Shown one piece after another: positions 8,258 to 16,590 of a DNA stretch of 64,000 nt. The notes beneath the pieces were generated by a model that worked only from the letters and a program-made list of their open reading frames with translations, was not told the origin of the DNA and did not search any database. The DNA is from an uncultured Saprospiraceae bacterium (GTDB lineage: Bacteria > Bacteroidota > Bacteroidia > Chitinophagales > Saprospiraceae). Position 1 is the first letter of the stretch. Every line of letters begins with the position of its first letter. The position numbers and the translations under genes were made by a program. The stretch is from positions 62,001 to 126,000 of the forward strand of contig CALJPQ010000026.1 in NCBI GenBank assembly GCA_937980645.1, in the 5' to 3' direction.

Positions 8258-10117
8258 TCAGGGTATTTTCTTTCCCTGCATGGCCTCCCGGATAGTAGCG
8301 TCCATGACGCGACGGGCCAGGGGAGCAGTGTATTCGTTGAGTTGCTGTATGGCGGAGTGGATGCGGTCTTTGTCGTCGCCCGGAATGATTTCTTGCAGGG
8401 CGCGCAGGAAGGAGCGCGTGGTGGCTTTTTCAGTTTCGGAGAGGAGGGCATCGTTTTGTTGGAGGAATTTTTCGCCGGCAAGCAGAAGGGTTTGTGCTTC
8501 GTTACGGGCTTCCAAGAGGGCGCGGGCACGCATGTCTTCGGCGGCGTGCGCGATGCTGTCCATGAGCATGCGAGCCATGTCTTCTTCCGTGATGCCATAA
8601 GCCGGACGGATGTCTATTTGCTGTTCAATACCGGAACGCAGTTCTTTAGCCCGGACGGTCAGGATACCATCGGCGTTAATGATGAAGGCGATTTCGATTT
8701 TGGGCAAGCCGGCAGGCATAGGCGGAATGCCGCTCAGGATGAACTCACCGAGTTTCCGGTTGTGCTGCACTAAGTCGCGTTCACCCTGATAGACGGCGAT
8801 TTTAAGATTCTTCTGGCCATCCACGCTGGTGGTGTACTGACGGGCAGCACGAATGGGGACTTTGGAGTTGCGCGGGATGATGACGTCCATGAGGCCGCCT
8901 ACGGTTTCAATGCCGAGCGATAGGGGTGTTACGTCGAGCAGAAGCAAATCGCGTTGGTTGCCGGCCAGGATGTCGGCTTGCACGGCGGCACCCAGTGCGA
9001 CGACTTCATCGGGGTCGAGGCCGTCGAAAGGTTGCTGGCCGAAGAATTCGGCCACGCGCTGTTTGACGAAAGGCACGCGGGTGCTACCGCCGACGAGGAC
9101 GACTTTTTCAATGTCTTTGGGCTGAAGGCCTGCATCGCGCAGGGCGTTAGCGCAGCAGTCCAACGTGCGCTGTACGAGGGGTTCTATGGCGCGCTCGAAG
9201 TCGGTGCGCTGGATGCGCACGGTTTTGCCCAACACATTGCCTTCGCAGGTATCGGCCTTGGAGAGCGCTTTCTTCACAGACTCGGCCTGCAGGCGAAGAG
9301 CCTGAGCGGTGGCTTTGTCGGAAGCCACCGCGTCTGAATTGAAGCCGGCTTGCTGGAGCAACAAATCGGCTAAGGCGCGGTCAAAGTCGTCGCCGCCGAG
9401 GAAAGTGTCGCCGTTGGTGGCCAGCACTTCGAACATGCCTTCGTGAATTTTGAGAATAGAAATATCGAAGGTACCGCCGCCGAGGTCATAGACGGCGATG
9501 GTTTCGGTGTGCGTAGAGTCGAGGCCGATGCCATAGGCCAGAGCGGCAGCAGTAGGTTCGTTGACGATGCGCAGCACGTCTAAGCCCGCCAGTCGGCCAG
9601 CGTCGCGAGTGGCCTGGCGCTGGTTGTCGTTGAAATAGGCCGGTACAGTAATAACAGCCTTGCTGACCGGGCGCCCCAGTTCCGTTTCAGCGCGGCGCTT
9701 GAGGGCGCGCAGAATTTCGGCACTCAGCTCAATGGGGGTAAAAAAGCGGTCGCGTACGCGAATTTTGACCAGCGAATCAGTGTCATCATCGAACACCTGA
9801 TAGCCTAAGAAACTCTGAAAATCAGCAACATCACGATACGACTTGCCCATGAGGCGCTTAACGGAGTAAATGGTGTTGGCCGGGTCAGAGATCAGCTTCT
9901 CCCGAGCAGCATCGCCCACAAGCACTTCGCCTTCAGGCGTGAAATGCACTACCGAGGGCACTAAGGTGTGTTTGCCTGCTGCATCGCGTATGCAGTGGGG
10001 TTTGCCGTCTTTGATGTAGGCCACTAAGCTGTTGGTAGTGCCTAAATCAATGCCGACAATAGTTTCTTCGGTGCGGGCGATGGCGCCTTCGCGCATGTTT
10101 ATCGGAATAAGCGGCAT
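8258..10117 (-). CDS. hscA: Iron-sulfur cluster assembly Hsp70 chaperone HscA
   Basis: A 619-residue Hsp70. The ATPase domain has GIDLGTTNSLVA near residue 23, VYDLGGGTFDISIL and VLVGGSTRVP. The substrate-binding half has the HscA-like run LLLDVTPLSLGIETVGG, then IIPRN. Length (619, E. coli HscA 616), a diverged N-terminus and the short C-terminal end (ARRVMDATIREAMQGKK) without the acidic EEVD-type DnaK tail favour HscA over DnaK. HscA works with HscB on IscU to transfer Fe-S clusters. No iscU, hscB or fdx is adjacent, unlike the classic isc operon. An in-frame ATG eight codons in is an alternative start. Confidence 0.85.
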   Translation of the reverse strand: MPLIPINMREGAIARTEETIVGIDLGTTNSLVAYIKDGKPHCIRDAAGKHTLVPSVVHFTPEGEVLVGDAAREKLISDPANTIYSVKRLMGKSYRDVADFQSFLGYQVFDDDTDSLVKIRVRDRFFTPIELSAEILRALKRRAETELGRPVSKAVITVPAYFNDNQRQATRDAGRLAGLDVLRIVNEPTAAALAYGIGLDSTHTETIAVYDLGGGTFDISILKIHEGMFEVLATNGDTFLGGDDFDRALADLLLQQAGFNSDAVASDKATAQALRLQAESVKKALSKADTCEGNVLGKTVRIQRTDFERAIEPLVQRTLDCCANALRDAGLQPKDIEKVVLVGGSTRVPFVKQRVAEFFGQQPFDGLDPDEVVALGAAVQADILAGNQRDLLLLDVTPLSLGIETVGGLMDVIIPRNSKVPIRAARQYTTSVDGQKNLKIAVYQGERDLVQHNRKLGEFILSGIPPMPAGLPKIEIAFIINADGILTVRAKELRSGIEQQIDIRPAYGITEEDMARMLMDSIAHAAEDMRARALLEARNEAQTLLLAGEKFLQQNDALLSETEKATTRSFLRALQEIIPGDDKDRIHSAIQQLNEYTAPLARRVMDATIREAMQGKKIP

Positions 10118-10257
10118 GTCGTGCGAGAATTTTCAGCTCGGGTAAAAGGCAAAAGAAATACGGCCACCAGAACAACGCAGGCGGTTTTTGGTTTGGGCGG
10201 ATATTTTCCACCTTTGCGCGCCAAGATTTTTTTCCAACTTTTATTCATTCGCTTCGT

Positions 10258-11064
10258 ATGCGCGAGTTTTTTTCGGCCAAAGCCAATCGGCTCTGGATGG
10301 TTTTATCCGGTTTTTTTATTGCCAATGCCTTAGTAGCCGAGTTCATGGGCGTCAAGCTGTTCTCGCTGGAGCGCACGTTGGGCATGGAGGAGGTGCGCCT
10401 GAACATTCTGGGCCAGGGGCCGCTATCGTTCACCCTGACGGCGGGCGTGCTGCTGTGGCCGGTAGTGTTCGTCATGACAGACATCATCAACGAGTACTAC
10501 GGCCGGCGGGGCATCCGCAGCCTGTCGTATCTGACGGCAGGCCTCATCGCCTACGGCTTTGCCATGCTCTTCATGGCCATCGAACTGGCACCTGCAGAAT
10601 TCTGGCGCACAGCACACATTAAGCCCACCTGGACACCCGAAGAGCAGGCTGCCATACGCGCCCAGGTGGCCGACTACAACACAGCCTACACCATCGTCTT
10701 TGGGCAAAGCCTGTGGATTATTGTCGGGTCGTTGGTGGCCTTCCTCATCGCCCAGATTGTGGACGTAACCATCTTCCACCGCATCAAGGCCATCACGGGC
10801 GAAAAGAAAATCTGGCTGCGCGCCACAGGCAGCACACTGGTGTCGCAGTTCATTGACAGTTTCGTCGTCGTCTTCATCGCGCTTTACATCGGCCAGCAAA
10901 TCGGCTTTGTGCAGGTGCTTGCCATCTCTATCGTGAATTACATTTACAAAGGCCTCATGGCCATCGCGCTAACACCTGTCATTTACCTCGTTCATTGGAT
11001 TATTGACCGCTATTTGGGCGAGCCGTTGGCCACGCAAATGAAAGAAGCGGCCCAACGGGCGTAG
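10258..11064 (+). CDS. Queuosine precursor transporter (YhhQ/VUT family)
   Basis: A 268-residue membrane protein with about six to seven helices. Family-typical segments are FIANALVAEFMGVKLF, FVMTDIINEYYGRR, VGSLVAFLIAQIVDVTIFHRIK and LVSQFIDSFVVVFIALYIG. The NEYYG and SQFIDS motifs are characteristic of the YhhQ/VUT family, which imports 7-cyano-7-deazaguanine or related queuosine precursors in E. coli. A loop of about 35 residues after the third helix is longer than in short members. It is transcribed away from hscA. An imperfect box, CACCTTTG, lies at 10209-10216. The PTPS gene at 55089 has a pterin-type motif, so it is not evidence for local queuosine synthesis. Confidence 0.85.
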   Translation: MREFFSAKANRLWMVLSGFFIANALVAEFMGVKLFSLERTLGMEEVRLNILGQGPLSFTLTAGVLLWPVVFVMTDIINEYYGRRGIRSLSYLTAGLIAYGFAMLFMAIELAPAEFWRTAHIKPTWTPEEQAAIRAQVADYNTAYTIVFGQSLWIIVGSLVAFLIAQIVDVTIFHRIKAITGEKKIWLRATGSTLVSQFIDSFVVVFIALYIGQQIGFVQVLAISIVNYIYKGLMAIALTPVIYLVHWIIDRYLGEPLATQMKEAAQRA

Positions 11065-11128
11065 TTTATCAGGCACCAGAGGAAAATAGTTGCCTTTTTC
11101 TGGCTGCGCCCGCGCGACGCCTTTGCGC

Positions 11129-12121
11129 TCATTCTGCAGGAGCGTCAGCAAACCATCCGTGCGGGTAATCGGCCAGTTTTTCGGGCGTAAAGGCTCGGAG
11201 TTGGGCGAGGGTCCGCTGGCGCAGGTAGGCGGGTTTGGCGTCTGGAAGGACAGGGTAGCCGCGGGTGAGAATGGGCTGGTAGAGGTTTTGGAAGCGGGAG
11301 AAGTGAAGCGTTCGATGCCGGCGGGTGCGTACGTCAGTAATATGTGCGCTGGTTTTGCCAACGCTGGCGGCTTCTTCATGGGCGCGGGTAAGCCAGATGT
11401 CGCCCTGTGGGTGGCTACCGCGGTAAGCGCGTCGGATTTGCGCCAGTGGTTTGGGCGGTACACTGCCAGCGCCGAGGAGGACGCGAGCGGGCAAGAAGCC
11501 CTCGTCGCGGGTGGGTTCGGGCTCTGTCTTGTGGTGCAGGAGCGCTTCGGCTTCCTCGGGGCGAGCGGCGCCGATGTAGAGCGCACGCATGGCCCAGCCT
11601 CTGAGCGAGTGGCTTACGTTGGGCGGCGGCGGTGGGTCTTCTTCCTCTAAAGGCCCATTTTGCCAGCGCTGTTGGGCGGCAAGTGTAGCCCAGTAGGTGG
11701 AACGCCACAACAACCAGCGCATGGGCGGAATGAGTAGGAGGATGTGGGCCAGGGGGCCGCGCGCGAGGGCTAAGGGTTCGTCGGGCAGCAGGAGTGTGCC
11801 TTCCGGCGCTGCCCATACGTCGGCGCGGATGCGCAGGCGCTGCAAATAATTAAGAAAACTTTCGGTGAACAACGCTCGGCCCTGAGCGTCTGTCTGGTTG
11901 CCTAAACGCCGGATGATGTCGAAGGTGAAGCGAAAGCGCCGCGCCAGATCGGCCAGCAGCCCTGCGCCGCTGCTGAGGGTGAAGGCGCCTGCAGTGTGGT
12001 AAAGGAGCTGATAATTAACCGGGCAGTCGTAGGTGCCGCTGTGCCAGGAGTCCTGAACGGCCAGCAGGGGACTGGAGTCGCTCAGCCAGTCGAAGTCGGT
12101 ATGTTCGTTGAAATGGCTCAT
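11129..12121 (-). CDS. Divergent nicotinate phosphoribosyltransferase-like protein
   Basis: A 330-residue protein whose first half resembles the NAPRTase N-terminal region: FTESFLNYLQRLRIRADVWA, then PEGTLLLPDEPLALARGPL. The end (NLYQPILTRGYPV, then LRQRTLAQL) resembles the NAPRTase C-terminal tail. NAPRTase makes nicotinate mononucleotide from nicotinate and PRPP. The protein is shorter than usual (about 390-490), and its middle contains a proline-rich insert (EEEDPPPPPN), so activity is doubtful. Its ATG overlaps the stop of the upstream barrel gene (12121-12123) by one base, which implies translational coupling. The family assignment rests on my reading of motifs and could be wrong. Confidence 0.5.
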   Translation of the reverse strand: MSHFNEHTDFDWLSDSSPLLAVQDSWHSGTYDCPVNYQLLYHTAGAFTLSSGAGLLADLARRFRFTFDIIRRLGNQTDAQGRALFTESFLNYLQRLRIRADVWAAPEGTLLLPDEPLALARGPLAHILLLIPPMRWLLWRSTYWATLAAQQRWQNGPLEEEDPPPPPNVSHSLRGWAMRALYIGAARPEEAEALLHHKTEPEPTRDEGFLPARVLLGAGSVPPKPLAQIRRAYRGSHPQGDIWLTRAHEEAASVGKTSAHITDVRTRRHRTLHFSRFQNLYQPILTRGYPVLPDAKPAYLRQRTLAQLRAFTPEKLADYPHGWFADAPAE

Positions 12122-13332
12122 CAGAAGCCGAGGGAGTCTTGATTGGAGGAAGGGTGGTTGAGGGTGTGGCGGCCAAAGATGACGTATCCGATGGAGATGA
12201 AAAACTGACTGCCGCGCATGGCCGGATTGCCGGCGTCGAGGTTGAGCCAGCGATGCCCGGCTCGCAGGCGCAGACCGTGGTAAGATGTTTTACCAATACT
12301 TTTAGTGCGATTGAAGGCCACATCTGCCTGAACGGCAGCGGCGTAATGCCAGCCGCTGAAGCGGAACACTTCCGGGTAGTACTCCGGGTAATTTCCCTCT
12401 TCGTCGGTAGGCGGAGCAATACTGCTGCGACCGCCCGCCACCACAGGCCCTAGCTGCAGCCGTCCTTTCTGGTAAAACATGTAGCCGGCTTCCAATTCGC
12501 CCTGGAGAAAGGTGTAGGGGTCGCCTTCTATCCAGCTGAAGCCGCGGTGCACCACAGTGCGGCGCAGCCTCATGCCGCCCAAGCCAATGCGAATGCCACC
12601 TATCCAGCGTTTTTTGGAGAAGAAGCCGCTTATTTCGATGCCTATGGGCTGGTTGAGCGAGCGGCTCAAGGCATCGGTCCAATCGCCTGAGGCAAATTGC
12701 AGGTCAAGGCCGATGCCCCAATCAGCAGGCTTGGGGGCGTTGTACATGCGGGCGAGGATGAATTTTTTGAAACGCGAGTTGGGATATGTTCTTAAAAAGG
12801 CGTCTAATTGGGAATCGTAAGCCTTTTGCTCCTCCTCCGTGATGTTGAGCCGCAGCAAGTACGTGATGAGCAGAGCGCCAAAAGCGCGTTCTTCAGCGCT
12901 CAGCCAGGCGCGGTTGAGGCGGTCGAAGAGGGCATAGCGCTCTTCAAAAAGTTGTTGGTCAATGACATCGAATAGGCTGTCTTTGGGCGGTCGGATGCGG
13001 TACGCCTCGGCGGCCTCGATATCGCCGTGATAGGGCACTTCGTTGAAGAGCGGCGTGTAGTTTTCTAACCACAGGTAGAGCAGCCAACGCTCGTCCCAAT
13101 AAAGAGTGATGAACTCTGAAGACTCCAAACGCTGAAGCGAGTCCATCCAGAATTGCACTTCAGCGCGGTCTGCGGCCACAAAAGCCTGCTGTATTTGCTG
13201 GCGGCATTCAGCAATCCGACGCTCGGGGCGCATGCTCGTGCGAGCCGGTATGGTATCGGTATTCGGCTGGGAAAAACCCGTCGCCACCAACGAGAAGAAG
13301 GCTGTAATCAGGAATAACGGTCGGTATCGCAT
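12121..13332 (-). CDS. Hypothetical envelope protein: helical domain plus predicted beta-barrel
   Basis: A 403-residue protein with a signal peptide (MRYRPLFLITAFFSLVATGFSQ). Residues about 35-200 are mainly helical. The rest is a run of alternating hydrophobic strands typical of small outer-membrane barrels (WIGGIRIGLGGMRLRR, FLQGELEAGYMFYQKGRLQLG, GLRLRAGHRWLNLD, QFFISIGYVIFG). I do not recognise a named family. An exact TATTTTTG box lies 42 bases upstream (13374-13381). The gene is coupled to the NAPRT-like gene by a TGATG overlap, and the functional link between the two is unknown. Confidence 0.65.
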   Translation of the reverse strand: MRYRPLFLITAFFSLVATGFSQPNTDTIPARTSMRPERRIAECRQQIQQAFVAADRAEVQFWMDSLQRLESSEFITLYWDERWLLYLWLENYTPLFNEVPYHGDIEAAEAYRIRPPKDSLFDVIDQQLFEERYALFDRLNRAWLSAEERAFGALLITYLLRLNITEEEQKAYDSQLDAFLRTYPNSRFKKFILARMYNAPKPADWGIGLDLQFASGDWTDALSRSLNQPIGIEISGFFSKKRWIGGIRIGLGGMRLRRTVVHRGFSWIEGDPYTFLQGELEAGYMFYQKGRLQLGPVVAGGRSSIAPPTDEEGNYPEYYPEVFRFSGWHYAAAVQADVAFNRTKSIGKTSYHGLRLRAGHRWLNLDAGNPAMRGSQFFISIGYVIFGRHTLNHPSSNQDSLGF

Positions 13333-13373
13333 AGCGAGATGAGTCTTGCAGTCAGGCCACTTTTAGCCTACGG

Positions 13374-13381
13374 CAAAAATA
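13374..13381 (-). promoter_or_regulatory. Bacteroidota -7 box TATTTTTG
   Basis: Exact TAnnTTTG on the minus strand, 42 bases before the ATG at 13332 of the barrel protein gene. No -33 element was confirmed. Confidence 0.4.
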
Positions 13382-13557
13382 ACCCAACGGCATTTAGCCG
13401 GCGAAATCTGCGCTTCCTTCCTTTTACCTTCGCCTCGCTCATGGGATGCTGCTGTGTTTTTATTTTATGAAAAACAAAACCCTGCACAGGCAGGTTTTGG
13501 CGGCGCGAATGGGCAGCGAGGTTTGCTTTTTTATAGAAAACAAAAAAACAGTAAGGT

Positions 13558-14964
13558 ATGGATACTTCAAAACACGCAGTAGTGGTGGGCGCTGGACTGG
13601 TTGGCGCTTTGTGGACGGTTTTTCTGGCCCGTCGAGGCTATCGGGTGGATGTGTACGAGCGTCGGCCCGATATGCGACGGGCGGGCTACTCGGGCGGGCG
13701 CTCCATCAACTTAGCCATGAGCGTGCGCGGGTGGGCTGCCGTAGAGAAGGCCGGCATCCGCGAACGCATCGAGCGGGTGGCCATTCCGATGCCCGGGCGT
13801 ATGATGCACGACCTGAACGGGCAGCTGACCTTCCAGCCCTATGGCAAAGAAGGCCAGGCCATCTATTCAGTATCGCGCGGGGGGCTTAATCTAGAGCTAC
13901 TCAACATCGCCGATGCTTATGAAAACGTGCACTTCCACTTCGAGCACCGCTGCGTGGATGTGGACTTAGAGCGGCCATTCATCACTTTTGAAGACCTGCG
14001 TACGGGCGAGCATAAAACGGTGGAGGCTCCCCTCATTTTCGGCGCTGACGGCGCCTTTTCGGCCGTCCGTTACGCCCTGCAGCGCACCGACCGTTTCAAC
14101 TATGCGCAGCACTACATCGAGCACGGCTACAAGGAACTGAGCATACCGCCCGGGCCAGACGGGCGCCACCAGATGGAACCGCACGCTTTGCACATCTGGC
14201 CGCGCAAGCAGTTCATGCTCATTGCCTTGCCCAATGCCGACGGCAGCTTTACCTGCACCCTCTTCCTGCCCTTCGAGGGCGAAACGGCCTTCGAGCACCT
14301 GACCACCGACGAGGCTGTGCTGGACTTTTTCCAACACTTCTTCCCCGATGCCGTACCCCTGATGCCCACCCTACTGGAAGACTTTCGCCACAACCCGACC
14401 TCCTCGCTGGTAACCACGCGCTGCTATCCCTGGCAATGGCAAGGGCGCATCCTGCTCATCGGCGACGCCGCCCACGCCATCGTGCCGTTTTATGGCCAGG
14501 GCATGAACGCCGGCTTTGAAGATTGCACCATCCTCGACCGCATGTACGACGAATACGGCGGCGACTGGGCGCGCATTCTGCCCGACTTTTCGGCCCAACG
14601 CAAAAAAGACGGCGACGCCATTCTGGAACTGGCCCTACGCAACTTCATCGAAATGCGCGACCTGGTGGCCGACCCCAAATTTCTGCTGCGCAAAAAAATC
14701 GCTGCGCGCCTGCACGAACGCTACCCCGAGTTCTTGCCGGTATATTCAATGGTGTCTTTCAGCAATATTCCCTACCACATTGCGCTGCGCGAAGAGGACC
14801 GCCAGAACGAGCTGTTCGAGCGCATTTTGGCCCTGCCGGACATCGAGCAAAAATGGGATAGTGCCGAAGTTGAGCAAGTCTTTTTGGAATGGTGGCGCCA
14901 GCGGCAGGCGGAGGGTAATGGTGCGTTGGCGGCAGCGACTACCCATGTGTTTTACTCTTCGTAA
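13558..14964 (+). CDS. kmo: Kynurenine 3-monooxygenase
   Basis: A 468-residue FAD-dependent aromatic hydroxylase. It has the dinucleotide fold VVVGAGLVGALWTVFLARRGYRVDVYERR, the KMO-like GGRSINLAMS, and the second FAD motif ILLIGDAAHAIVPFYGQGMNAGFED. Length and the C-terminal region (FLPVYSMVSFSNIPY) fit KMO rather than other class A hydroxylases. The enzyme converts L-kynurenine to 3-hydroxykynurenine using NADPH and O2, in tryptophan breakdown or de novo NAD synthesis by the kynurenine route. No other pathway gene is adjacent. AAGG precedes the ATG at a suitable distance, one of few such sites in the window. Its 3' end overlaps the convergent HD gene by 13 bases. Confidence 0.92.
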   Translation: MDTSKHAVVVGAGLVGALWTVFLARRGYRVDVYERRPDMRRAGYSGGRSINLAMSVRGWAAVEKAGIRERIERVAIPMPGRMMHDLNGQLTFQPYGKEGQAIYSVSRGGLNLELLNIADAYENVHFHFEHRCVDVDLERPFITFEDLRTGEHKTVEAPLIFGADGAFSAVRYALQRTDRFNYAQHYIEHGYKELSIPPGPDGRHQMEPHALHIWPRKQFMLIALPNADGSFTCTLFLPFEGETAFEHLTTDEAVLDFFQHFFPDAVPLMPTLLEDFRHNPTSSLVTTRCYPWQWQGRILLIGDAAHAIVPFYGQGMNAGFEDCTILDRMYDEYGGDWARILPDFSAQRKKDGDAILELALRNFIEMRDLVADPKFLLRKKIAARLHERYPEFLPVYSMVSFSNIPYHIALREEDRQNELFERILALPDIEQKWDSAEVEQVFLEWWRQRQAEGNGALAAATTHVFYSS

Positions 14965-15545
14965 GTAGCCACTAATTCGCGAAGTTCTTTCAGGTAGCGC
15001 TGCTTAACGGGTTCGCGCAGGGCAATGTTAGTGGGCGTGTGATAGCGGTGCATGGTCAGGAAGTTGACCTGCAGGCGGTTCCAGGCTTCTTCACCGTGGA
15101 GCAGGCCGTAGGAGGTGAGTTCTTCGTACAGATTGCGCCCAATGCGGTAGAAGTCGCTTCGGCCCAGGTAGTCTAAGTCGGCATCGCAGAGGATGGCTTC
15201 CAGCAAGTTGGTGGGCGATTGCGGGATTTTGGTAGCCATAATCATACCGCAGATGGCTTCAATGTCGGTAGGCGTGTAACCGAAGTGGGGCAATGCTTCG
15301 CGTGCAATGAGGCAGCCTTCATGTTCGTGGCCCGCGTGTCGGTCGTGCACAAAGCCCGCATCGTGAAAGAGTGCTGCTGTTTTGACTAAATCTACCTGGC
15401 GCCCCTGCACGCCCTCACTGACACACAAGGCCTCCGCTGCTTGCAACACGTCTAAGGTGTGCTCTAAGCCGTGATAGAGCAATCGTTTGGAAAGTTCCGT
15501 GCGCAGGCGATGCAAAATGTACTCTTCAGCAGCGCGGTAATTCAT
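14952..15545 (-). CDS. HD-domain metal-dependent phosphohydrolase
   Basis: A 197-residue protein with the HD metal-site pattern: H in YHGLEHTLDV near residue 26, HD in AALFHDAGFV near 62, His residues in HAGHEHEG near 75, and D in LCDADLDYLG near 120. The family hydrolyses phosphoester bonds of nucleotides or cyclic nucleotides, and the substrate cannot be told from sequence. I chose the ATG at 15545 because the upstream extension to 15623 lacks homology-like sequence and starts before a plausible leader. The gene converges on kmo with a short 3' overlap, so the two are probably unrelated in function. Confidence 0.75.
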   Translation of the reverse strand: MNYRAAEEYILHRLRTELSKRLLYHGLEHTLDVLQAAEALCVSEGVQGRQVDLVKTAALFHDAGFVHDRHAGHEHEGCLIAREALPHFGYTPTDIEAICGMIMATKIPQSPTNLLEAILCDADLDYLGRSDFYRIGRNLYEELTSYGLLHGEEAWNRLQVNFLTMHRYHTPTNIALREPVKQRYLKELRELVATYEE

Positions 15546-15722
15546 AAAGAAGGCAATCTTCCCGCTTGGGAATGCGCATTCAACGTTTCGTTGTCGTGTG
15601 TTGTTGGACACATGAACGCTCAAAAGTCAGGTTTTTTTGAAAAATAGCGCTTACATGCAGATATTTTTTCCATAAAAAGGCACCTTTGCACCCGAATTTC
15701 ATTCATTCAAAACAGACACACG

Positions 15723-16349
15723 ATGGATTTGATGACCATGCTCCAAAGCCAGCTGTCAGACGACGTCTTGCAGCAACTCAGCCAACAAGTAGGCGCCCCG
15801 CCGGCACAAACAGCCTCGGCGGCCAACGGCATTTTTGCGGCCCTTCTGGGCGGCCTGGCCGGCAATGCGGCCTCTTCGCAGAACGGCCTGCAATCGTTGA
15901 TAATGGCCCTCGACCGCGACCACGACGGCAGCATCTTAGACGACTTGGGTGAGATTATCGGCGCTATGGCCAGCGGCAACCAGCCGGCCTCCAACGCCCT
16001 CAATGGCGCGGGTATTCTGAGCCACATCCTGGGCGACCGCCAGGAAACCGTGGCACAGCAGGTAGCCCAGAGCTCGGGCCTGACAACGCAGCAGGTGATG
16101 CGCCTGCTGCCGCTGCTGGCCCCCGTAGTGATGGCCGTACTGGGCCGCGCGCGCCAGTCGGGTCAGCTGGATATGGGTGGGCTGCTGCAAACGCTGCTCG
16201 GCTCGGCCCAAAGTGCTCAATCGAGTGGCTATGGCGACTTGATAGGCACCTTGCTCAGCGATGCCCTCGCCGGACAGCAAGGGCAGCAACCCCAGCAAGG
16301 CGGTGGCCTGTTGGGCAGCCTCCTCGGCGGCCTCTTTGGTAAGCGATAA
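15723..16349 (+). CDS. DUF937 domain protein
   Basis: A 208-residue protein rich in Gly, Gln, Ala and Leu. It shows the DUF937 features: an N-terminal helical segment DLMTMLQSQLSDDVLQQLSQQVG, a central DRDHDGSILDDLG (EF-hand-like and acidic), QQVAQSSGLTTQQVMRLLPLLAPVVM, and a Gly-rich tail GGGLLGSLLGGLFGKR. The function of the family is unknown. It has no signal peptide. The near-consensus box CACCTTTG (15681-15688) is 34 bases upstream and a strong terminator follows, so it is probably monocistronic. Confidence 0.85.
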   Translation: MDLMTMLQSQLSDDVLQQLSQQVGAPPAQTASAANGIFAALLGGLAGNAASSQNGLQSLIMALDRDHDGSILDDLGEIIGAMASGNQPASNALNGAGILSHILGDRQETVAQQVAQSSGLTTQQVMRLLPLLAPVVMAVLGRARQSGQLDMGGLLQTLLGSAQSAQSSGYGDLIGTLLSDALAGQQGQQPQQGGGLLGSLLGGLFGKR

Positions 16350-16376
16350 AAGAGCCAAACGGTTTTTAAGTACCCT

Positions 16377-16413
16377 AGGGCGGTTGGCGTTGATGTGCTG
16401 CCGCCCTTTTTTT
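16377..16413 (+). terminator. Rho-independent terminator after the DUF937 gene
   Basis: Stem AGGGCGG (16377-16383) pairs with CCGCCCT (16401-16407), followed by a run of seven T. It lies 28 bases after the stop codon. Confidence 0.8.
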
Positions 16414-16590
16414 ATTTGGGCCGAAATCCAGACCCAATAACGGTAAAATGGCCAAATTTGCAGCGCATTGCTCAAACTGTCGGATAACTGCGGCGTAACC
16501 CTACACAGCGCCATAAGAGAGACGCATCTCAAAATCACGGCCAATCTCATTCATAGTTGTCAGGTCATCCACCCTTCATTCAAACGCACT

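Noticed and set aside
8258..10117. DnaK
   Set aside because: Length, the altered N-terminus and the C-terminal end fit HscA, and there is no acidic DnaK tail.
13446..13889. ORF overlapping the kmo start
   Set aside because: It lies in another frame of a strongly supported kmo gene and has no motifs.
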